From NCBI GenBank assembly GCA_963832445.1, contig CAWHUM010000014.1, positions 186,001-250,000 of the forward strand: 64,000 nt of DNA. The letters are read 5' to 3'. Made by a program: the position numbers and the translations under genes. Of this stretch, positions 36,962-44,637 are shown piece after piece. Each line of letters opens with the position of its first letter. Positions within the stretch are counted from its first letter, which is position 1. The notes beneath the pieces are model-generated. The model did no database searches. It saw nothing but the letters and a program-made list of their open reading frames with translations, and had not been told where the DNA came from. The stretch comes from AWTP1-13 sp963832445 (GTDB lineage Bacteria > Pseudomonadota > Alphaproteobacteria > Rhizobiales > Hyphomicrobiaceae).

Positions 36962-37753
36962 ATGCGCAAATCCACCCTCGTTCATCCCGCCCGCATCGTG
37001 GCGCGTCCGCCGAGTGCGGGGCCGGGCCAGACCATCGGCCTGCTCGGCGGCTCGTTCAACCCGCCGCATGCCGCCCACCGTTTAATCAGCGAGGTGGCGA
37101 TGAAACGGCTCGGGTTGGACAAGGTCTGGTGGATCGTGTCGCCGGGCAATCCGCTGAAGAGGCGCAGCGAGACGCCGTCGATCTCCGAGCGCGTGCGGTT
37201 GAGCCGGCAGGTTGCCACCGGACGGCACATCATCGTCACCGACTTCGAGGCCGACCTGCCCACGCCCTACACGGCAGCGACGCTTGCATTCCTCAGGGCG
37301 AGGAGCCCGCTCGTGCGCTTCGTGTGGATCATGGGGGCTGACAACCTTGCCAACTTCGACCGCTGGGAGCGCTGGCGCGAGATCTTCACCATGGTGCCGG
37401 TGGTGGTGGTGGACCGGCCCGGCTGGCGCCTCAAGGCGCTGGCGTCGAAGGCCGCACGCGCGTTCGCGGCAAGCCGCCTGCCGGAGAGAGAGGCTGCAAC
37501 GCTTGCCACGAGGCCAGCGCCGGCCTGGACCTTCCTGACGGGGCCCCTGTCGCACCTTTCCTCCACGGCCATCCGCAACAAGGCCAAAGCGCCACGGCCG
37601 AGTGTGCCCAGAAAGGCACAGACGCAGCCTGAACTGCCATGGAAGAAGGCAAAGGCGGCGTCTGCCAACGGCCAGAGCGCTCCGGTGACGGAACCTGCAT
37701 CAGCTCCCGAACCGCGGGTTGTGGAGGGAAGCATTGCAACGCATGGCTCTTGA
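36962..37753 (+). CDS. nadD: Nicotinate-nucleotide adenylyltransferase
   Basis: Adenylates nicotinate mononucleotide in NAD synthesis. From the ATG at 36962 the protein has 263 residues. The nucleotidyl-transfer loop is TIGLLGGSFNPPHAAHRLI, with FVWIMGADNLANFDRWERWR and LSSTAIRNK later. The C-terminal 60 residues are a Lys/Ala/Pro-rich extension not needed for the fold. It is followed by rsfS and rlmH, the usual order. The start could also be at 36923. Confidence 0.94.
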   Translation: MRKSTLVHPARIVARPPSAGPGQTIGLLGGSFNPPHAAHRLISEVAMKRLGLDKVWWIVSPGNPLKRRSETPSISERVRLSRQVATGRHIIVTDFEADLPTPYTAATLAFLRARSPLVRFVWIMGADNLANFDRWERWREIFTMVPVVVVDRPGWRLKALASKAARAFAASRLPEREAATLATRPAPAWTFLTGPLSHLSSTAIRNKAKAPRPSVPRKAQTQPELPWKKAKAASANGQSAPVTEPASAPEPRVVEGSIATHGS

Positions 37754-37808
37754 AAGAGCCTCGCGGCAACCTCTATCCTCCTGTTCGCGAATCCCCTTCG
37801 GGGTTCGC
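37745..37808 (+). promoter_or_regulatory. Two hairpins at the nadD stop codon and in the nadD-rsfS gap
   Basis: GGCTCT-TGAA-AGAGCC (37745-37760) encloses the nadD stop codon in its loop. The second, GCGAATCCCC with GGGGTTCGC (37787-37808), has one bulged T and a UUCG-type loop. No T-tract follows either, so partial termination, mRNA processing or a translation effect are all possible. Confidence 0.4.
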
Positions 37809-37887
37809 AGGCGCCGGGTCCGCAGCGGCATGGCGGGCCTGGACTGATACGCACAGGGCTCAATGACAGAAGGACATTCAGCACAAG

Positions 37888-38292
37888 ATGCCAACCGCAC
37901 TTGAGGGTGCTCGCAAGAGCACGCCTCCGGCCGACCTCGTGCCCCGGCACGAGTCGGATGCCTTGATCAGCAGAGTTTTGGGCTGGCTCGACGACGCCAA
38001 AGCCGAAAACGTCGTTACCATCGACATCAGAGGAAAGTCGTCGATCGGCGACTTCATGCTGATCGCCTCGGGCCGCTCCGACCGGCATGTGGGTGCCATC
38101 GCCGAGCAGGTCCAGCGCAAGCTGAAGGAGGAAGGCTACGGCTGCCGCATCGAGGGACAGCCGCAGTGCGACTGGGTGCTGATCGATATCGGCGACATCA
38201 TCGTGCACGTGTTCCGGCCCGAGGTGCGCACATTCTACAACCTGGAAAAGATGTGGTCGGCCGAGCGGCCGAGCGACCCCGTCGCGCACTAG
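37888..38292 (+). CDS. rsfS: Ribosome silencing factor
   Basis: 134-residue RsfS/Iojap protein that binds L14 and blocks subunit joining in starved cells. Conserved features: VVTIDIRGKSSIGDFMLIAS, GRSDRHVGAIAEQV, GQPQCDWVLIDIGDIIVHVF and FYNLEKMW near the end. Between nadD and rlmH. Confidence 0.95.
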   Translation: MPTALEGARKSTPPADLVPRHESDALISRVLGWLDDAKAENVVTIDIRGKSSIGDFMLIASGRSDRHVGAIAEQVQRKLKEEGYGCRIEGQPQCDWVLIDIGDIIVHVFRPEVRTFYNLEKMWSAERPSDPVAH

Positions 38293-38347
38293 GTCTGCGG
38301 CTGCGCCCGGACGCGGGGCCGCGCTTTGCCGCGGCTGCGCACGGCTG

Positions 38348-38831
38348 ATGCGGCTCGTCATCGCCGCGGTCGGCCGCTTGAAGGACGGGCCGGAGCGCGC
38401 CCTCGTCGACAGGTATCGCGAGCGCTTCGCGCCGCTCGCCAAGCGGCTGGGGCTTGCCCCGGTCGCCTGGCACGAGATCGGCGAGAGCCGCAGCGCCAAT
38501 GCCGCCATCCGCTGCGAGGAGGAAGGCGCGGCGCTGCTCAAGCTCGTGCGCGAAGCCGCAGTTCATCGTTGCACTCGACGAGCGCGGCAAGGCGGTGACC
38601 AGCGCCGGCTTTGCGCAGGCGCTCGCCAAGGCGCGCGACGGCGGCGCCAAGGCCGCGGGCATCATCGTCGGCGGGCCCGACGGGCTGAGCCAAGCCGTGC
38701 GCGATGCCGCACATCTCAAGGTGTCGTTCGGCGCCATCACGCTGCCGCATGGGCTCGCCCGCATCGTGCTGGCCGAGCAGCTCTACCGCGCCGCCACCAT
38801 CCTGGCTGGCCATCCGTATCATCGGGCCTGA
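38348..38831 (+). pseudogene. rlmH: 23S rRNA (pseudouridine-1915-N3) methyltransferase, frameshifted
   Basis: SPOUT-family enzyme that methylates pseudouridine 1915 of 23S rRNA. The first frame gives MRLVIAAVGRLKDGPERALV through ALLKLVRE. The rest (PQFIVALDERGKAVTSAGF, IIVGGPDGLSQAVRDAA, ITLPHGLARIVLAEQLYRA) is in another frame. Dropping one A near 38553-38554 restores a 160-residue protein. The SAM-binding knot residues are intact. Likely an assembly error. Confidence 0.9.
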
Positions 38832-38837
38832 TGCGTC

Positions 38838-38870
38838 AGGTTGGGTCGAGCGTCAGCGATGACCCAACCT
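38838..38870. repeat. Inverted-repeat element downstream of rlmH
   Basis: AGGTTGGGTC (38838-38847) and GACCCAACCT (38861-38870) form a perfect 10-bp stem with a 13-base loop. The core GGTTGGGTCGAGCGTCAGCG resembles an intergenic hairpin repeat common in many proteobacteria. It lies just after the rlmH stop. Confidence 0.6.
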
Positions 38871-38964
38871 ACCAGTGCAGGTCAGGCCGGATGACAACCT
38901 GCTTGCCAAGTCGTGCGGACAAAGCTGACCCTGGTACTGGGGAAACGCTGGTGGAGACACGTCA

Positions 38965-40218
38965 GTGAAGTTCGGGATCTTCTACGAATTGCAGCTGCCC
39001 AAGCCTTGGGGGCCCGACGACGAGCGGCAGCTGGTGCAGGATGCGCTCGACCAGGTCGAACTCGCCGACCGGCTCGGCATCGACTACGCCTGGGCCGTGG
39101 AGCACCACTTCCTCGAGGAGTACTCGCACTGCTCGGCTTCCGAGGTGTTCCTCGCCGCCGCGGCCGCGCGCACCAAGCGCATCCGCCTCGGCCACGGCAT
39201 CCGTCAGGTGATCGCCAACTACAATCACCCCGCCCGCACGGCCGAGGCGGTGGCGATGCTCGATCTGATCTCCAACGGGCGGGCGGACCTCGGCATCGGC
39301 GAGGGCGCGACGCGGCTGGAGCTCGGCGGCTTCGACATCCCGGCCAAGGAGAAGCGCGCTTTCGCGCTGGAGGCCGCCGAGCAGATCGCCAACATGATGG
39401 TGATGTGCCCCTATCCCGGCTACGAGGGCCGCTCGTTCAAGATGCCGTGCCGCAACGTGCTGCCCAAGCCCGTGCAGAAGCCGCATCCGCCCATGTGGAT
39501 GGCCTGCACCAACCGCGACACCATCAAGGTGGCCGCGAGCTGCGGGCTCGGGGCGCTCGCCTTTTCCTTCATCGACGAGGCGGAGGCACGGACCTGGAGC
39601 CAGATCTACTACGACATCATCAAGAGCGAGGCCTGCGTGCCGATTGGCCATAGGGTCAACGCCAACATCGCCATGGTATCGGCGTTCTCGCTGCACGCGG
39701 ACGCGCAAGAGGCGGCGCGGAGGGGACAGGAGGGCTTCGAGTTTTTCCGCTTTTCCATCTCGGCGCTCGTCACCAAGGACACCGTGCCAGGCCGCTCGCA
39801 GCTGTTCGAGCGGTTCCAGCAGGAGCGCGCTGCCAACACGCTGTCCGCGGCGATGGCCAACCGCGAGAACCTGGCGAGCAGCCTGGAGCGGTCGGGCGGC
39901 ATCGGCACGCCGGCGCAATTTCGCGAGCATGTGCGCACCTTCGAGGCGGCCGGCGTCGACCAGATCATCCTGCTGCAGCAGGCGGGTCGCAACCGCCATG
40001 AGCACATCTGCGAGTCGATCGAGATGCTGGAGCGGGAGGTGTTGCCCGAGTTCGCGCCCAAGGCCGCCGAACGCGAACGCCGCAAAGTCGAGGAGCTGGC
40101 GCCCTACATCGAGAAGGCGCTGGCGCGCAAGCAGCCCATGCCGCCCATCGCCGATGCCGACATCCCGATCGTGCACGCGTCGGTGGCGGTGCCGGTCGTC
40201 AACCAGACGGCGGGTTGA
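38965..40218 (+). CDS. LLM-class flavin-dependent oxidoreductase
   Basis: 417-residue bacterial-luciferase-like monooxygenase, probably FMNH2- or F420-dependent. GTG start at 38965 (MKFGIFYELQLPKPWG). The TIM barrel shows YAWAVEHHFLEEYSHCSASE, GHGIRQVIANYNHPARTAEA, ISNGRADLGIGEG and, later, AFSFIDEAEARTWSQ. Substrate unknown. The DUF938 gene starts almost at once after the stop. Confidence 0.88.
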   Translation: MKFGIFYELQLPKPWGPDDERQLVQDALDQVELADRLGIDYAWAVEHHFLEEYSHCSASEVFLAAAAARTKRIRLGHGIRQVIANYNHPARTAEAVAMLDLISNGRADLGIGEGATRLELGGFDIPAKEKRAFALEAAEQIANMMVMCPYPGYEGRSFKMPCRNVLPKPVQKPHPPMWMACTNRDTIKVAASCGLGALAFSFIDEAEARTWSQIYYDIIKSEACVPIGHRVNANIAMVSAFSLHADAQEAARRGQEGFEFFRFSISALVTKDTVPGRSQLFERFQQERAANTLSAAMANRENLASSLERSGGIGTPAQFREHVRTFEAAGVDQIILLQQAGRNRHEHICESIEMLEREVLPEFAPKAAERERRKVEELAPYIEKALARKQPMPPIADADIPIVHASVAVPVVNQTAG

Positions 40219-40222
40219 CGCA

Positions 40223-40838
40223 TTGCCACCCGACCGCGATGTCCGGCTGCATGCGCCCGCGACAGCGCGCAACCGCGCACCGATTGTCGAGGTGCTGCGG
40301 CACCACTTGCCGTCGCACGGGCTGATGCTTGAGATCGCGAGCGGCTCGGGCGAGCACGTGGTGCACTTTGCTCGCGCCTTTCCGAGCCTCGAGTTTCAGC
40401 CGAGTGACCCAGATGCTGGCGCGCGCGCCAGCATCGATGCATGGATTGCGGGCCAAGGCCTTGCCAACGTGCGGCCGGCCATCGCCCTCGATGCGGCAGC
40501 CGACATGTGGCCGATTGCTTCCGCCGATGCGGTGCTGTGCATAAACATGATCCACATCTCGCCGTGGGCGGCAACGGTCGGGCTGGTGCGCGGTGCGGCG
40601 AAGGTGCTGGCCAACGGCGGCGTGCTCTATCTCTACGGGCCGTACCGCCGCGACGGCGCCCATACCGCGCCGAGCAACGAGGCCTTCGATCAGAGTTCTG
40701 AGGGCGCGCAATCCGGAGTGGGGCGTGCGCGAGCTCGAGGCCGTCGCGGCGCTGGCCGCTACGCGCGGCTTCGCCGCGCCCGTCGTCGAGCCGATGCCCG
40801 CCAACAATCTGTCGGTTGTGTTCCAGCGCCTGGTGTAG
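40223..40838 (+). pseudogene. DUF938 SAM-dependent methyltransferase-like protein, frameshifted
   Basis: Class I methyltransferase-like fold of the DUF938 family. A TTG at 40223 gives the expected start before LHAPATARNRAPIVEVLRHH. GLMLEIASGSGEHVVHFARA is the SAM loop, and LCINMIHISPW and GGVLYLYGPYRRDGAHTAPS follow. At about 40696 an extra T shifts the frame; the tail ARNPEWGVRELEAVAALAAT and MPANNLSVVFQRL is in the next frame. Corrected length is 204 residues, normal for the family. It starts five bases after the upstream stop. Confidence 0.85.
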
Positions 40839-40867
40839 TGTCCCCGGCCTCTTGCAGACCGCGTGAG

Positions 40868-40895
40868 AGGTGGGGGCCGCTGGCTCTGACCCCAC
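40868..40895. terminator. Hairpin between convergent genes
   Basis: GGTGGGG (40868-40874) pairs with CCCCACC (40889-40895). It lies between the DUF938 end and the heparinase end. No T-tract; a weak terminator candidate. Confidence 0.4.
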
Positions 40896-40935
40896 CGACA
40901 CTGCAGATCGATCCCTATCGCCGCATCCGGCTGGC

Positions 40936-42780
40936 CTACTCGAGCAGATCGGTCAGGTCCTCGGCGGGGTCGGATACCACCTCTACGTCCGCCCTCTCCA
41001 GCACCCAGCGTACCTCGGCGGCGCCATAGCACACTGCCCGCAACACCACCTGCTGCGCCTGCAAGGGGCCGATCACCTCCGCATAGTAGGTGCTCTCCTC
41101 GATGCTGAGCGCCGCGCCCGTGGCCGACAGGCGCCAGCGCTCGCCGCTCGGCAGGATCAGCTCGGCACTGCCGTCGGCCGCCTGCCGGGCGCCGCAACGC
41201 GGATGCAGGTGAAAACGCACGGCGAACGGCACGTCATAGGCGAAGCGCAGCTCGCTCTTGGTCCCGCTCAGCGTATCGATGCCGACCAAGCGCTGGCCGT
41301 CCGCCGCGAGACTCAGCGTGCGCGCATGCACGAGGTTGAACGGGTCTACGTAGCCATCGTGCGAGCCCCTGAACCTGACGGTGCCCGAGGCCTCGCTCAA
41401 CTCGCAGGTCACGCGGTCGGGATGGCGGATGGGCGCGCCGCCCGCGCCGCGCTCCAGCCCCTCGTCGCGCACGAGCCGGGAGGAGGGCTGGCCGTTGAGC
41501 TCGAGCGTGTTGTGGGCGGAGGTGCCGCGCGCCGCCGCCGCGTACCGCTCGTGCGCCGGCCCGGGCGCGCCGCCGTTGACGAGCAGGAGCGCGCTCCCCG
41601 CGCTCATCTCGAAGGACAGACATCCAGCGCAGGCCTGGCCGGACAGCTCGAGCGCCGGCGGCGAGCCCGCATCGACCACGAGCACGGTCGCGCCGCGCTC
41701 CAGGCGCAGGTAGCGCGATGGCGATACCGGCTCGGGCACCGGCGCGGTGCCCTTGTCGTAGGCGATGAGGGTGGCGAGCGCATCGCGCTCGCTCGCGCCC
41801 ATGCCGTTGAAGCGCGCGAGTTGGCCGTCGCCCAGCCGCAGGCGTTGCAGCATCGTCAGCATGCGCGAACAGGCCTCGGTCAGCACCTGCGGAGGCGTCA
41901 GGCCGCAGGCGATGAAGCATTGCCTGAGCGGCAGCAGGTCGAGCAGCAGCTCCACCAGCGCCGACGGGTTGCGGCTGATATGGCCTCCGTCGGCCAGGAA
42001 TTGGCGCTCGACCTCATCGGCAAGGTGCGACTCGACGCCGGCGAGCCGGCGCTCGTGGCCGGCGATGCACAAGGCCGCCTGGGTCAACCCGATGAGGGCC
42101 TGCAGCCGCGGCTGGCCGTAGGGGGCGTTGCGCCAGGAGGCCGATAGATACGTCACCTGATCCTCGAGGCTGAGCAGGATTGCGCGGTAGGGCCGCCGCT
42201 CCGCGCCATCGAGGATCAGCGAGGCGTGCGACAGCCACGCCACGATGCGCCGGCCCACCACCTCCGGTGCCCAGGCCTCGGCCGCGTGGCGGCGCCTGCC
42301 GGCGATCCATTGCGCGACCAGCCGCCGCGCCGTTGCCTCGTTGGCCACCGTCCATCCGGCGCTGAAGTGGCGCAGCCAGCCGAAGGCGTGCAGCTCCCGC
42401 ACCCAGGCTTGGCTCGGTGGCCGGACGGCAAAGGGTGAGGCGCCGTTGAGATCGACCGTCTGGCCGCACAGGCCGAAGCTTCCCGATTCGACCTCCTCGG
42501 CGAAGCAGGGATCCTGCGGGCGCAGGTCCGGCGGCGCCAGCAGCAAATCGCGGGCAATGGGCGAGCGATGCTGCCAGCGCAACAGCCGCGACCGGCGCAC
42601 GCGCGCCAGCGTTCCGCGGCGTGCCCGTTCGACGGCCAGCGCCGCCACTCCGAATTCTGTCGCGCGCCGAAACCAGAGTGCGGGCGGCGCGATCGGCAAG
42701 AGGGGCGCCGGTCGATCGTTGCGGAGACCCTTCCGGGCGCTGGTGGAGTGTGTCCATGCGCCCGCATACCCTGGAGGCAT
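40936..42780 (-). CDS. Heparinase II/III family protein
   Basis: About 614 residues. The N-terminal half is an alpha/alpha toroid (PPSQAWVRELHAFGWLRHFS, RRIVAWLSHASLILDGAERR, ADGGHISRNPSALVELLLDL). The C-terminal half is a beta-sandwich (GTSAHNTLELNGQPSSR, SHDGYVDPFNLVHARTLSLA, VRFHLHPRCG). Members cleave uronic-acid polysaccharides by elimination; in Hyphomicrobiales this form is chromosomal and its substrate unproven. The start is uncertain: 42780 (MPPGYAG) is one choice, and homology seems to begin near residue 30. No export signal is visible. Confidence 0.85.
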   Translation of the reverse strand: MPPGYAGAWTHSTSARKGLRNDRPAPLLPIAPPALWFRRATEFGVAALAVERARRGTLARVRRSRLLRWQHRSPIARDLLLAPPDLRPQDPCFAEEVESGSFGLCGQTVDLNGASPFAVRPPSQAWVRELHAFGWLRHFSAGWTVANEATARRLVAQWIAGRRRHAAEAWAPEVVGRRIVAWLSHASLILDGAERRPYRAILLSLEDQVTYLSASWRNAPYGQPRLQALIGLTQAALCIAGHERRLAGVESHLADEVERQFLADGGHISRNPSALVELLLDLLPLRQCFIACGLTPPQVLTEACSRMLTMLQRLRLGDGQLARFNGMGASERDALATLIAYDKGTAPVPEPVSPSRYLRLERGATVLVVDAGSPPALELSGQACAGCLSFEMSAGSALLLVNGGAPGPAHERYAAAARGTSAHNTLELNGQPSSRLVRDEGLERGAGGAPIRHPDRVTCELSEASGTVRFRGSHDGYVDPFNLVHARTLSLAADGQRLVGIDTLSGTKSELRFAYDVPFAVRFHLHPRCGARQAADGSAELILPSGERWRLSATGAALSIEESTYYAEVIGPLQAQQVVLRAVCYGAAEVRWVLERADVEVVSDPAEDLTDLLE

Positions 42781-43007
42781 TGACGCGCCAAGCAGGGCGG
42801 GGCCCGAGAGGTGTGCGCGAAATGTGGACAAGGCAGCCCAGGCGCGCGGCGGCGTTGACACGGCAAGGGAATCGCCCCGTTGCGTCGAGCTCTGCGGCTG
42901 CCAACCGACGGCGTCCGGCATTACCAAAACGCGGCCCGCCAGCGTCAGCGGGCGGGCCGCCAAGCAAGGCCGCCATGGCGGCCTTCACGGCAAGGGGTGG
43001 AGGAGAA

Positions 43008-43130
43008 TCACCCGTTGCTGTGGGTCTGGTCGTAATCCTCCCAGAACCGCTTTGCGTCGAGGGCGCTGGCGGGGACGGCGGCAATGCCGAGCACCGACAC
43101 AGCGATCAGAGCGGAGAGAATTTTTCTCAT
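43008..43130 (-). CDS. Small secreted peptide, 40 residues
   Basis: MRKILSALIAVSVLGIAAVP begins a clear signal peptide ending ASA, and the mature part is only about 17 residues (LDAKRFWEDYDQTHSNG). GGAG lies seven bases before the ATG at 43130, a strong site. Similar short peptides with a D-x-K-x-[FY]W core occur in Bradyrhizobium-type genomes. Function unknown. It lies alone between ptsH and the heparinase gene. Confidence 0.75.
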   Translation of the reverse strand: MRKILSALIAVSVLGIAAVPASALDAKRFWEDYDQTHSNG

Positions 43131-43312
43131 AGCATTTCTCCGTTTCCTCTTGGTTGGACCAGCGACACCGACAAAGAAAGCTGTCGGTCGCTGTGGATCA
43201 CATAGCGATGGCGCAATGCAGCGCTGTGCTGCAGGACACAAGTATCGGGATGGTCGAGTCTCAGGCGGATCGCAGCGAGGCGATGTAGGCCCTGTGAAGG
43301 CGCCGCGGCTGG

Positions 43313-43615
43313 TCAGTGCTCCTCGCCGAAGCCGTCCTCGATGAGCGCCACCAGCGCCTCGATGGCCTCGGGGCCCTCCGGCCCCTCCGCCTCGATGAAG
43401 ATCTCCGTGCCGGGCCCCGCCGCCAGGGCCATCAGGCTCATGATCGAGGTTCCGCCGACCGTGCGGTCGTCCCGGGTGACGCGTACGACGGCCTTGAAGC
43501 CCTCCGCGCACTTTACGAATTTTGCCGACGCGCGCGCATGCAGGCCCTTGCGATTGCGGATCGTCACCCGCGCGCACGGCCGCTTCTCCAGCATGCGATC
43601 GTCGGTGCGGATCAT
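43313..43615 (-). CDS. ptsH: Phosphocarrier protein HPr (PTS-Ntr type)
   Basis: 100-residue HPr with the active His26 in NRKGLHARASAKFV and a regulatory Ser57 in GGTSIMSLMAL, the residue HprK would phosphorylate. Its start overlaps the EIIA stop by four bases (ATGA). In this group the system has no sugar permease and serves regulation of carbon, nitrogen and cell-envelope functions. Confidence 0.95.
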   Translation of the reverse strand: MIRTDDRMLEKRPCARVTIRNRKGLHARASAKFVKCAEGFKAVVRVTRDDRTVGGTSIMSLMALAAGPGTEIFIEAEGPEGPEAIEALVALIEDGFGEEH

Positions 43616-44016
43616 GGCTCTCCCGACAGCAGCTGACTGGCAACGCTGATGTACTTGCGCCCGGCCTCCTTGGCCGCAGCGGTCGCCTCGCGCAACGATG
43701 CCTCCCCGCGCACGCTCGCGAGCTTGATCAGCATCGGCAGGTTGATGCCGGCCAGCACCTCCGCTCCCGTCTCTTCCATCACCGATATGGCGAGGTTGGA
43801 AGGCGTGCCGCCGAACATGTCGGTGAGGACCACCACTCCTTTGCCGGTGTCGACCCGACGGACGGCCTCGATCAGCTCCATGCGCCGGGCCTCTACGTCG
43901 TCATCCGGTCCTATCGAGAACGGCTCCAGGTGCTCCTGCGGCCCCACCACGTGCTCCAGCGCAGCGCGAAATTCTCCGGCAAGGCCGCCGTGGGCGACGA
44001 TAACGACGCCGATCAT
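43612..44016 (-). CDS. PTS EIIA component, mannose family (ManX-like)
   Basis: 134-residue EIIA(Man)-type domain: MIGVVIVAHGGLAGEFRAAL with phosphoacceptor His9, then VVVLTDMFGGTPSNLAISVM and GINLPMLIKLASVR. No IIB, IIC or IID genes are present, as usual for the regulatory PTS of alphaproteobacteria. A longer start at 44100 adds a basic stretch without homology. Confidence 0.95.
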   Translation of the reverse strand: MIGVVIVAHGGLAGEFRAALEHVVGPQEHLEPFSIGPDDDVEARRMELIEAVRRVDTGKGVVVLTDMFGGTPSNLAISVMEETGAEVLAGINLPMLIKLASVRGEASLREATAAAKEAGRKYISVASQLLSGEP

Positions 44017-44175
44017 GTGATTCTGCAGGTCCTCTCCAACGAGGGTCGTACCGGCTCGCGTCCGGCGCCGGACGCAGGCGGCCCCCCAAGGAGCGCGCAT
44101 GATGGTTCAGCCCCCCTGCACGGGCAAGGGCAAAGACGCCACAATGGGCATGCTTCCATGCGCAGGTTGCATGGG

Positions 44176-44637
44176 TCAGGCGCGACCGGTCCGCGCGAGC
44201 GCCAGCGCGAGCTTGATGGGGGCCGAGGCCTCGAACGGTGCAAGGCGCAGCAAGGGCACGTCGACGCCGGCCAGCGGCACGGCACCGCCTTCCGCCGGAA
44301 GGCGAGGCACCCCGCCGGCGTCCACCAGATCGACGACCAGCACCACTTCGGCCTCAGCCGCTGGCTTCACGCCGACAATACCCACTCCCCGCACCTCCAT
44401 CTGCCCGCGAATGCTTTCGGGCGCGGTGGCAAGGACGCGATCACCGTCGCGGCGGAGGCACACCCGGTCGTCGGCGACCAGGGTGGGAGGATCGAGCGCG
44501 GCCGGGCCACGGCGCGCCAGGAACAGAAAGCGCAGCGCCAGGTCCGATTTGCCGCAACCCGAGGGTCCACGCAACAGGGCAGCCCGCCCACCCAACGCGA
44601 CACAGGTGCCGTGCACGAACTCAGGACTGTCGGACAA
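44176..44637 (-). CDS. hprK: HPr kinase/phosphorylase, short alphaproteobacterial form
   Basis: About 153 residues: only the C-terminal catalytic half of the Firmicutes enzyme. P-loop GPSGCGKS at residues 24-31, then LVADDRVCLRRDGDRV and a signature-like GQMEVRGVGIVGV. The start is uncertain: TTG at 44637 overlaps the chvG stop by 17 bases, and GTG at 44616 follows it by 4. The longer reading from 44718 would overlap chvG by 98 bases. It phosphorylates HPr on Ser in relatives. Confidence 0.9.
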   Translation of the reverse strand: MSDSPEFVHGTCVALGGRAALLRGPSGCGKSDLALRFLFLARRGPAALDPPTLVADDRVCLRRDGDRVLATAPESIRGQMEVRGVGIVGVKPAAEAEVVLVVDLVDAGGVPRLPAEGGAVPLAGVDVPLLRLAPFEASAPIKLALALARTGRA

